NCBI RefSeq assembly: GCF_045679545.1
Contig: NZ_CP166194.1
Span: 62,001-126,000, forward strand
From: Enterovibrio sp045679545
Lineage (GTDB): Bacteria > Pseudomonadota > Gammaproteobacteria > Enterobacterales > Vibrionaceae
Direction: 5' to 3'
DNA length: 64,000 nucleotides
Translations under genes and position numbers: made by a program
Shown: positions 8,641 to 15,006 of the stretch, piece after piece
Position numbering within the stretch: position 1 is the first letter of the stretch
Layout: every line of letters begins with the position of its first letter
The notes under the pieces: model-generated
Databases searched by the model: none
What the model was told of the DNA's origin: nothing
The model's input: the letters and a program-made list of their open reading frames with translations, nothing else

Positions 8641-9366
8641 ATGAAGTTTTACCGCAGATGGCAACCCGTCTCAGCACTGACCTTTGATCTGGATGACACC
8701 TTGTACGACAACCGAGTGGTGATTGTTCGTGCAGAACAACAACTGCTCGATTGGCTGGAAGCGCGTTGTGCACCAATGGAAGCATTTAGCTGGTCGCAGT
8801 GGCAGGAAATGCGCCAACAAGTGATTGAGCAAGATCCTCGCTTGATAGGGTTTGTCACCGATATTCGACGAGCTCAGATCACACTCGCTGCTACGCGCTG
8901 TGGCCTGAACGAGTCTTCGTCACTGCAACTGGCCAATGACGCCGTTGAATTCTTTCTATTCGAGCGCAGTAATTTCTCCGTGCCTGATCAAGCGATTGAA
9001 ACCTTGGCACTATTAGCTAAGCGCTATCCGCTTTTGGCGATCACCAATGGTAATGTCGATTGCGACAGGTTGGGGCTAACGCCGTATTTTCAGCATGTTC
9101 TGCAAGCGGGGCCTGATGGGAAAGCAAAGCCAAACTTGGCCATGTTTACCAAAGCACAGCAATTGCTGACAGTGGCTCCTGAGTGCATTTTGCATGTTGG
9201 CGACCATTTGAAAGCGGATGTGCGCGGCGCGAAGTTGGCAGGGTTTAAGGCATGTTGGATTAACGAAACAGAACAGCCGCTGACAGCGCAGCGGCATGCA
9301 TCTTTACTTCCGGATGTGGAAATCTCCCATCTGAGTCAGCTTTTGACTCTCACCCACGCTGTTTAA
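8641..9366 (+). CDS. yigB: HAD-family phosphatase YigB
   Basis: YigB is a haloacid-dehalogenase phosphatase. In E. coli it dephosphorylates 5-amino-6-(5-phospho-D-ribitylamino)uracil in riboflavin synthesis, and also FMN. Motif I LTFDLDDTLYDN carries the nucleophile and acid/base aspartates, motif II is AITNGN, and the late motif HVGDHLKADVRGAKLAGF has the Mg-binding acid. The 241-residue length and the place after xerC match E. coli (dapF-yigA-xerC-yigB-uvrD). Unlike E. coli, uvrD does not follow directly: the bufferin-type cassette lies between on the other strand, and the two 3' ends overlap by 17 bases. Confidence 0.94.
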   Translation: MKFYRRWQPVSALTFDLDDTLYDNRVVIVRAEQQLLDWLEARCAPMEAFSWSQWQEMRQQVIEQDPRLIGFVTDIRRAQITLAATRCGLNESSSLQLANDAVEFFLFERSNFSVPDQAIETLALLAKRYPLLAITNGNVDCDRLGLTPYFQHVLQAGPDGKAKPNLAMFTKAQQLLTVAPECILHVGDHLKADVRGAKLAGFKACWINETEQPLTAQRHASLLPDVEISHLSQLLTLTHAV

Positions 9367-9787
9367 GTTTATTGTCGAGTGCCAATAAGCCCGGCCCCCA
9401 AACCGTGGTGACTAAGAGCATCACGCCCCACATTTGGTGATCGAAGAAGCCTTTGTCCCAAAGCGCTGGGTAAGACACAACCGCGACAATGTTGAAAACG
9501 AACAGCGCAAAAGCCGCTGGGCGAGTTAATAAACCTAACAGTAAAAATAGAGGCAGGATAAGCTCCGCTGCCGTTCCTAAGTAGGCGGCCATTTCCCAAG
9601 GCAACACCGGTACCTGATACTCGTACTCAAACAGATACAGTGTGCTGTCCCAGCTCGCTATTTTGGTTTGTCCTGCGCGAAAAAACACCCATGCGACCCA
9701 GAGGCGACTGATCAGCAGCAGCACTGGCGCGAGGGGTTTGAGCACGGACGCAAAAATATCGTCCAATTTGGTAATCACAGAAAGCAT
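9350..9787 (-). CDS. DoxX family membrane protein of the bufferin-type cassette (BufD-like)
   Basis: This 145-residue inner-membrane protein has about four hydrophobic segments (LLLISRLWVAWVFF; AELILPLFLLLGLL; FALFVFNIVAVVSY; WGVMLLVTTVWGPGLLAL) and the DoxX-type LISRLWVAWVFFRAGQTKI start. DoxX proteins are the usual fourth gene of DUF2282–DUF692–DUF2063 operons, where their job is unclear; export or redox functions have been suggested. It begins 18 bases after the DUF2063 gene, consistent with cotranscription. The 3' end overlaps the convergent yigB by 17 bases. Confidence 0.88.
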   Translation of the reverse strand: MLSVITKLDDIFASVLKPLAPVLLLISRLWVAWVFFRAGQTKIASWDSTLYLFEYEYQVPVLPWEMAAYLGTAAELILPLFLLLGLLTRPAAFALFVFNIVAVVSYPALWDKGFFDHQMWGVMLLVTTVWGPGLLALDNKLKQRG

Positions 9788-9805
9788 ACGCGATGTCCTT
9801 TTTTC

Positions 9806-10561
9806 TTATGGCGTGTCAATGAGAGTAAAGTCGGTGAACACACCGCGCTGCATGGCGCAGGCGACGTGCTGGAGTAAATGGGGGGCAATATCGCCAAACG
9901 GTAATTGCTCGCAAGCCGCAATGAATGCCATTTCTTCGGCTTCAAGCACAGTGACGACTAGCGCATCGTGGCGTCGCTGAATGAGCACCGCCTCAGAGCT
10001 AAGAGGGTCAAGCAATTGCAGCGCCGCTTCATCGTGATGGGTGATGGCTTGCCAAATGCTGCAGATAGCGAAACGGCTTTGCATTACTTTGACCGTCGGT
10101 GAGACCTGAAGCTGAATATTGCCAAACGCTTCTGGTGTCACTTGCGCTAAGGCATCAACGGGAAACGGCGTTTTGGATATCGCTGTCTGACTGACGGTTT
10201 GTATGTGCCATTCCAACGTGGCGATATCGGCAAGGGAAGGCACGGCTTCGATGATGTTGGGCAATGACGTAATCGTCTCGTCAAACCCTTCGCCATAGCG
10301 ATCAGCGCAGGCATTATTCATCGGTGTGGCGAGCACATGCTGGCGTGCGATAGCAGCAAAACATTCATCGCCTACCAGCGCATTCACCACGGGGTAAACC
10401 ACCGCGAGGCACTCTGTTAAGGTCATCACGAAGTTGTTCCGATAGACCTGCAATAACGCATCGGGTGCAGTCACGCCTTGAGCCACCGGCAATTGGTGTG
10501 GCTGATAGTGCAACGCATCACCAAATTGGCGCTGCAGGGCGGCGAGATCTGGCGATGTCAT
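9806..10561 (-). CDS. DUF2063 family protein, MNIO partner (BufC/HvfC-like)
   Basis: The 251-residue protein begins MTSPDLAALQRQFGDAL and contains LLQVYRNNFVMTLTECLAVVYP, the conserved DUF2063 block. In characterised systems this protein pairs with the DUF692/MNIO enzyme and appears to present the precursor peptide. I chose the ATG at 10561, which overlaps the stop of the DUF692 gene (ATGA); the open frame extends 35 residues further but that part lies inside the neighbour and looks unlike the family. No transmembrane segments are evident, so a cytosolic place is likely. Confidence 0.9.
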   Translation of the reverse strand: MTSPDLAALQRQFGDALHYQPHQLPVAQGVTAPDALLQVYRNNFVMTLTECLAVVYPVVNALVGDECFAAIARQHVLATPMNNACADRYGEGFDETITSLPNIIEAVPSLADIATLEWHIQTVSQTAISKTPFPVDALAQVTPEAFGNIQLQVSPTVKVMQSRFAICSIWQAITHHDEAALQLLDPLSSEAVLIQRRHDALVVTVLEAEEMAFIAACEQLPFGDIAPHLLQHVACAMQRGVFTDFTLIDTP

Positions 10562-11415
10562 GATGCCACCTCTCGCAAAGAGCCATGAGATAGTGCCTTT
10601 AAGATTGAATCGGCTTTCGCGGCTTCCGCCAGCAATACTTCTGGCGTGGGAATGTCTCTGTCCCATTCAATCAGGGTGTGCCGTGGGCCGTTTGCTGCGA
10701 TCCATTGATGATAAAGCGCCCAAACAGGCTCAGACACGGGCTGGCTGTGAGTATCAATCCAAATTTCACCCTCGGGCAATGGATTGACGACGTAGCCTGC
10801 CAAATGGATTTCTTTTACCCACTCGGGGTCAATGGCGGCTAAGTATTGTTGCGTGTCAAAGCCATGATTAAAGGCGCTGACATGCACGTTATTGAGATCG
10901 AGCAGTAACCCACAACCAGTGCGTCTGGCGACTTCCGCCAGAAACTCCCACTCAGGAATGGTGGAGTGGCTAAAGCTCAAATAACTCGAAGGGTTTTCCA
11001 CCAGAATTTGTCGGCTGAGATAGTCTTGGGTGATGTCGACATTGGTACAAAACACATCCAGTGCTTCTTCGGTGTATGGCAGTGGCAGTAAGTCATTAAA
11101 GTACTCGCCATTCACAGAACTCCAGCTGAGGTGATCGGAGACAAAGAGCGGCTCGATAGCATCAACCAGTCGTTTAAGACGGCGCAGGTGATCATGGTTG
11201 ATGGGATCTGTTGAACCCAACGATAAACCTACGCCATGACAGCTAATCGAATATTGGCGTCGCAAAGCATGCAACATCTGAAAAGCATCAGAATCAGGCT
11301 GGAAAAAGTTCTCGCTGTGTACTTCTAACCATCCTATATCCGGGGATTGATTGATGAAGTGATCATGATGCGGATGCCGCAGCCCTACGCCAATCCACGG
11401 AGAAACCTTTTCCAT
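10558..11415 (-). CDS. DUF692 multinuclear non-haem iron enzyme (MNIO; BufB/HvfB-like)
   Basis: MNIO enzymes use two or three iron ions and oxygen to convert cysteines of ribosomal peptides to oxazolone-thioamide or thiooxazole groups that bind copper. The 285-residue TIM-barrel protein shows the family's metal-ligand blocks in order: WLEVHSENFF (residues 29-38), SCHGVGLSLGS, FVSDHLSW, LVENPSSYL, LLLDLNNVHVSAFNHG, EIHLAGY, and TLIEWDRDIP near the C-terminus. It lies between the DUF2282 peptide gene (36 bases upstream) and its DUF2063 partner (4-base overlap). Assignment to the bufferin type rather than another MNIO class rests on the DUF2282 neighbour. Confidence 0.93.
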   Translation of the reverse strand: MEKVSPWIGVGLRHPHHDHFINQSPDIGWLEVHSENFFQPDSDAFQMLHALRRQYSISCHGVGLSLGSTDPINHDHLRRLKRLVDAIEPLFVSDHLSWSSVNGEYFNDLLPLPYTEEALDVFCTNVDITQDYLSRQILVENPSSYLSFSHSTIPEWEFLAEVARRTGCGLLLDLNNVHVSAFNHGFDTQQYLAAIDPEWVKEIHLAGYVVNPLPEGEIWIDTHSQPVSEPVWALYHQWIAANGPRHTLIEWDRDIPTPEVLLAEAAKADSILKALSHGSLREVAS

Positions 11416-11450
11416 GCCTAACCCCTGTTCCGATTAAGACGCTGCTCTAA

Positions 11451-11711
11451 TTACGATGCGGTTTTAGCGCTGCCTGACAGACGGTCACAAAGACCTTGAG
11501 GCACGACGATGAATGCATCTTTCTGAGCGTCTTGGGTCGACGTTCCTGCACAAGAGCTAGTCGCCGTTGCACAGTCGTTTTTACCCGCTTTTGCCACGCC
11601 GTAGCATTTTTCTTTTTCTGCAGCTTGGGCAACGGTAGTCGTCAAAGTGGTTGCACCCACAGCAAGCAGACTGGTAACAGCAGCAGCGACAGCAAAGTTA
11701 GTCTTTTTCAT
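11451..11711 (-). CDS. DUF2282 exported peptide, predicted bufferin precursor (BufA1-like)
   Basis: The 86-residue peptide has a long signal sequence (residues 1-30, hydrophobic core AVAAAVTSLLAVGA, cleavage expected after AQA) and a short mature part with four cysteines at 36, 47, 54 and 75: EKCYGVAKAGKNDC, SSCAGTS and VPQGLCDRLSG. This is the DUF2282 pattern, whose members are substrates of DUF692 enzymes and bind copper in the periplasm after cysteine modification. The start has GAGGA seven bases upstream. It is the first gene of the four-gene minus-strand operon, with a hairpin just ahead of the ribosome binding site. The modification here is inferred from family knowledge. Confidence 0.9.
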   Translation of the reverse strand: MKKTNFAVAAAVTSLLAVGATTLTTTVAQAAEKEKCYGVAKAGKNDCATATSSCAGTSTQDAQKDAFIVVPQGLCDRLSGSAKTAS

Positions 11712-11726
11712 GTCAATTCCTCGTAG

Positions 11727-11744
11727 TAAGGACGAAGGTCCTTA
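11727..11744 (-). promoter_or_regulatory. Hairpin in the presumed leader of the bufferin-type operon
   Basis: Perfect 7-bp arms TAAGGAC and GTCCTTA with a 4-base loop end 16 bases before the DUF2282 start codon, directly upstream of its GAGGA ribosome binding site. It could be an operator or an RNA element affecting stability or translation. No uridine tract follows, so it is not a terminator. Confidence 0.5.
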
Positions 11745-12065
11745 GAATTATCAATTAATTAAACAAAGAGCCGTCTTCAATGACGTGCTCACCTAAAAGG
11801 ATAGGTTGAGAGAATGAAAACTTTCGCCGTTGCGGTTATTTTTTATTCAAAAATAACTAAGGCTAAGTTATTCAAAGATTAATCAGTTGATATTTATGAT
11901 TTTATTTTTCTAGGCGTTGTTTCGATATATGTGCAGGATACTGACTAGGGTTGATGGGGAAGCTGAGTAACGTGGCGTTAATATCGGGTGCATGTTGGTC
12001 TTTGCCCCAGAAAATTGGTGTTCGGTTCGCACCTGAAAGTCACTTGGGTATATAATCCTCAACCA

Positions 12066-12081
12066 GTGTATAAATAACCAG
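12066..12081 (+). promoter_or_regulatory. LexA (SOS) box upstream of uvrD
   Basis: GTGTATAAATAACCAG differs at three of 16 positions from the known E. coli uvrD SOS box (CTGTATATATACCCAG). It lies about 10 bases downstream of a TATAAT at 12051-12056, so bound LexA would cover the expected transcription start. The first base departs from the CTG consensus, so binding may be weak. Confidence 0.65.
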
Positions 12082-12091
12082 TGAATGAACG

Positions 12092-14269
12092 ATGGACGTA
12101 TCCTACCTGATTGACGGTCTTAACGACAAACAACGCGAAGCCGTGGCCGCACCGCTCGGCAACTATCTGGTACTCGCTGGCGCGGGCAGTGGCAAAACCC
12201 GAGTGCTTGTTCATCGCATCGCCTGGTTAATGAAAGTTGAACATGCCTCGCCGTTTTCAGTTTTGGCGGTGACTTTTACCAACAAAGCGGCAGCAGAGAT
12301 GCGTGGGCGTATTGATCAACTGATGCAGGGAACGTCATCTGGCTTGTGGTGCGGTACCTTTCATGGATTGTGTCACCGCATTTTGCGTGCTCATCACCTT
12401 GATGCGGATCTGCCGCAAGATTTTCAAATTCTGGATTCTGACGATCAACAGCGTCTGCTGCGTCGTTTGATCAAAGCACAAAACCTTGATGAGAAACACT
12501 GGCCTGCGCGTCAGGCATCGTGGTACATCAATGCCAAAAAAGACGAGGGCTTACGCCCACATCATATTGATGCGCAGTTCGACCCGGTAGAAAAAACCTG
12601 GCTGCGCGTTTATAGCGCCTATCAAGAAGCGTGTGACCGTTCAGGGCTGGTGGATTTTGCTGAGCTCTTGCTACGCTGCCACGAGTTATTGCGCGATAAA
12701 ACCCACATTCGTGAGCATTATCAGGCGCGTTTCCAGCACATTTTGGTCGACGAATTTCAAGACACCAACAACATCCAATACGCATGGCTGCGCATGATGG
12801 CTGGCACGCAAGCCAATGTGATGATCGTGGGTGATGATGACCAATCTATCTACGGGTGGCGCGGCGCGAAGATAGAAAACATTCAACGCTTCCTTGATGA
12901 ATTTGCTGGCGCGCAGACCATTCGTCTTGAACAGAACTACCGTTCAACGGGTAATATTTTGAAGGCGTCGAACCATCTCATCACCAACAACTCAGAACGT
13001 ATGGGCAAGAGCCTGTGGACTGACGGTCACGAAGGTGAACTAATCTCTGTATACAGTGCGTTCAATGAGTTGGATGAAGCCCGCTTTGTTGTTGGTAAAA
13101 TCAAATCTTGGCATGACGAAGGCGGCGCATTGAACGATTGCGCCATGCTCTATCGCAACAACGCCCAATCTCGTGTGCTGGAAGAGGCCTTGATTCAGGC
13201 TGGCCTGCCGTATCGCATATACGGCGGCATGCGATTTTTCGAACGCCAAGAAATCAAAGATGCATTGGCATACCTGCGTTTGATGGCGAACCGTTTTGAT
13301 GACGCAGCCTTTGAACGTGTGATCAACACGCCAACGCGTGGAATGGGCGATCGTACTTTGGAAACCATTCGCCTGGCGGCACGCGATCGCGGCGCGACCA
13401 TGTGGGAAGCCAGTACTCAGTTATTGGAAGAGCAAGTGTTGGCGGGACGTGCCGCTAACTCACTGCGTCGTTTTGTTGAATTGGTCAATGCGCTAGAAGA
13501 CGAGACGCGTGAGATGGCGCTGTTTCAACAAACCGATTACGTGATCCAACATTCGGGCTTACGTGCGATGTACGAAGCCGAAAAAGGCGAGAAAGCACAG
13601 GCACGTATTGATAACTTAGAAGAACTCGTTACCGCAACCCGCCAGTATGAAGCGCCGGAAGAGGTGCAAGAAGACATGACGCCGCTATCGGCCTTCTTGT
13701 CTCATGCTGCCTTAGAAGCAGGCGAAGGGCAGGCGGATGAATTTGACGATGCCGTGCAGCTTATGACACTTCACAGCGCCAAAGGGTTGGAATTCCCAAT
13801 GGTGTTTATGGTTGGTGTGGAAGAGGGCATGTTCCCAAGCCAAATGTCATCCGAAGAAGCGGGGCGCCTCGAAGAAGAGCGTCGCCTTTGCTACGTGGGT
13901 ATGACGCGCGCCATGAAAAAGCTGTTTATCACCCATGCTGAAATGCGCCGTGTGTATGGCAAAGACATGTTCCACAAAGCGTCACGCTTCATTCGTGAAT
14001 TGCCTGAAGAGTGCCTAGAAGAAGTGCGTATGCGCGCCAAAGTGTCGCGTCCCGCTGCCGCAAGTGGTCGTTTCTCGCAAACGCAGACTCAGCAGAACTT
14101 CAACCAAACGGGCTTTACTCTCGGCCAACGTGTCCAGCATCCAAAATTTGGTGAAGGCACAATTATCAACTTTGAAGGCAGCGGCAATCAAAGCCGTGTG
14201 CAGGTTGCCTTTAATGGAGAAGGGATCAAGTGGCTGGTGACGCAATATGCCAAGCTAGAAGCGATGTAA
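12092..14269 (+). CDS. uvrD: DNA helicase II
   Basis: UvrD is a 3'-5' superfamily 1 helicase of nucleotide-excision and mismatch repair. The 725-residue protein has the Walker A motif AGAGSGKTRVLVHR (from about residue 29), TFTNKAAAEMRGRI, the Walker B VDEFQDTNNIQY, GDDDQSIYGWRGA, LEQNYRST and the late motifs TLHSAKGLEFPMVF and RRLCYVGMTRA. The C-terminal Tudor-like tail (GQRVQHPKFGEGTIINFEG) ends the protein, as in E. coli (720 residues). The start MDVSYLIDGLNDKQREAV matches the family exactly. The LexA-like box indicates DNA-damage induction. Confidence 0.98.
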   Translation: MDVSYLIDGLNDKQREAVAAPLGNYLVLAGAGSGKTRVLVHRIAWLMKVEHASPFSVLAVTFTNKAAAEMRGRIDQLMQGTSSGLWCGTFHGLCHRILRAHHLDADLPQDFQILDSDDQQRLLRRLIKAQNLDEKHWPARQASWYINAKKDEGLRPHHIDAQFDPVEKTWLRVYSAYQEACDRSGLVDFAELLLRCHELLRDKTHIREHYQARFQHILVDEFQDTNNIQYAWLRMMAGTQANVMIVGDDDQSIYGWRGAKIENIQRFLDEFAGAQTIRLEQNYRSTGNILKASNHLITNNSERMGKSLWTDGHEGELISVYSAFNELDEARFVVGKIKSWHDEGGALNDCAMLYRNNAQSRVLEEALIQAGLPYRIYGGMRFFERQEIKDALAYLRLMANRFDDAAFERVINTPTRGMGDRTLETIRLAARDRGATMWEASTQLLEEQVLAGRAANSLRRFVELVNALEDETREMALFQQTDYVIQHSGLRAMYEAEKGEKAQARIDNLEELVTATRQYEAPEEVQEDMTPLSAFLSHAALEAGEGQADEFDDAVQLMTLHSAKGLEFPMVFMVGVEEGMFPSQMSSEEAGRLEEERRLCYVGMTRAMKKLFITHAEMRRVYGKDMFHKASRFIRELPEECLEEVRMRAKVSRPAAASGRFSQTQTQQNFNQTGFTLGQRVQHPKFGEGTIINFEGSGNQSRVQVAFNGEGIKWLVTQYAKLEAM

Positions 14270-14300
14270 CTGCAGACACTGTTAAGCACCATGCTTTAAA

Positions 14301-14363
14301 GCCAAAAGCCAAAAGCCAAAAGCCAAAAGCCAAAAGCCAAAAGCCAAAAGCCAAAAGCCAAAA
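14301..14363 (+). repeat. Heptanucleotide tandem repeat, nine copies of GCCAAAA
   Basis: Nine perfect tandem copies of the 7-base unit GCCAAAA run from 14301 to 14363, starting 32 bases after the uvrD stop and ending before the shared terminator. Nothing in the surrounding reading frames uses it, so copy changes would alter only the uvrD 3' untranslated region. Perfect identity of all copies suggests recent slippage expansion. Confidence 0.98.
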
Positions 14364-14388
14364 CGTTTAGGCATGGAAAAACGACAGT

Positions 14389-14424
14389 AAAAAGAAGGGG
14401 TGGCTTAGGCCACCCCTTCTTTTT
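14389..14424. terminator. Bidirectional terminator between uvrD and the DUF2780 gene
   Basis: A perfect 16-bp stem (AAAAAGAAGGGGTGGC and its complement) with loop TTAG has a T run on either strand because the stem ends in A5/T5. It serves uvrD (plus) and the DUF2780 gene (minus), which converge here. Confidence 0.93.
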
Positions 14425-14480
14425 CGTCTGTTGGTTCTTGTATCGCACTCAAGGTAAAGAGAAGGGAAACAAGAGACAGG

Positions 14481-14978
14481 TTATTTTGCTGCGCCCCAAG
14501 CGTCGGTCAAACCGCTAATGAGCGATTCGCTGGCACCTTCACCGGTCAGGTATTTCAGTATTACAGGGGCAAATTTTGCCACCATGCCCGAGTCTAAGCC
14601 CAGTACATTAAATACCTTGTCTACGGATTCTAGATTACCAAGGTTACTGGCAAGACCCTCTGGAATCATCCCTGTTAGTGAATCCATTCCTGGTACCATT
14701 TTGAGCAACTCACTGCTCTGCTCTTCACCAAGAGATTGGTAAGCCATGGCAAGGAGTGCGCCTGCGCCGCCAGCGGCTTGCTTGTCATTGACACCAAGAT
14801 CTGTCGACAGCAACGACGTGAGAGGGTTGTCTGCCGTTTTTGTATCTACGCCATTGAGCAAGTTGCTGGCTTCTTTGTTTGCTTCGCCGAGTAAACCGTC
14901 CAAGCTAAGCGCTTGAGCGGGCAACGCTGCGGCAGCGAGCACGGCACAAAGTGCCATGGTATTGATTTTACGTAACAT
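14481..14978 (-). CDS. Exported DUF2780 family protein
   Basis: The 165-residue protein has a signal peptide (MLRKINTMALCAVLAAAALP, cleavage likely after AQA) and a mature part of short amphipathic helices with Leu/Gly/Ser-rich segments such as GGAGALLAMAYQSLG and MIPEGLASNLGNL, typical of DUF2780. The function of this family is unknown; members are periplasmic or secreted. The start at 14978 has AGGAG eight bases upstream, whereas the open frame extends 33 residues into the ggt 3' region. It lies 28 bases after ggt on the same strand, so the two may be cotranscribed. Confidence 0.8.
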   Translation of the reverse strand: MLRKINTMALCAVLAAAALPAQALSLDGLLGEANKEASNLLNGVDTKTADNPLTSLLSTDLGVNDKQAAGGAGALLAMAYQSLGEEQSSELLKMVPGMDSLTGMIPEGLASNLGNLESVDKVFNVLGLDSGMVAKFAPVILKYLTGEGASESLISGLTDAWGAAK

Positions 14979-15006
14979 TAGAATTCTCCTGATGGTGCTT
15001 AACGAG

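Larger units (their letters stand above)
11712..12091. other. Divergent regulatory region between the bufferin-type cassette and uvrD
   Basis: About 380 AT-rich bases hold the start regions of two divergent units. Visible elements are a hairpin at 11727-11744, a 7-bp-arm inverted repeat AATAACT/AGTTATT at 11852-11872, a TATAAT at 12051-12056 and the LexA-like box before uvrD. A GATAAT hexamer lies on the minus strand upstream of the precursor gene, but no good -35 goes with it. I see no coding sequence. Confidence 0.6.

Noticed and set aside
9806..10666. Longer form of the DUF2063 protein starting at 10666
   Set aside because: The extra 35 residues lie inside the DUF692 gene; ATG 10561 overlaps the preceding stop in ATGA fashion and fits the family start.
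11712..11880. Extracytoplasmic-sigma-factor promoter for the bufferin-type operon
   Set aside because: No GGAAC-type -35 with a matching -10 was found, although related operons in other bacteria are under such sigma factors.
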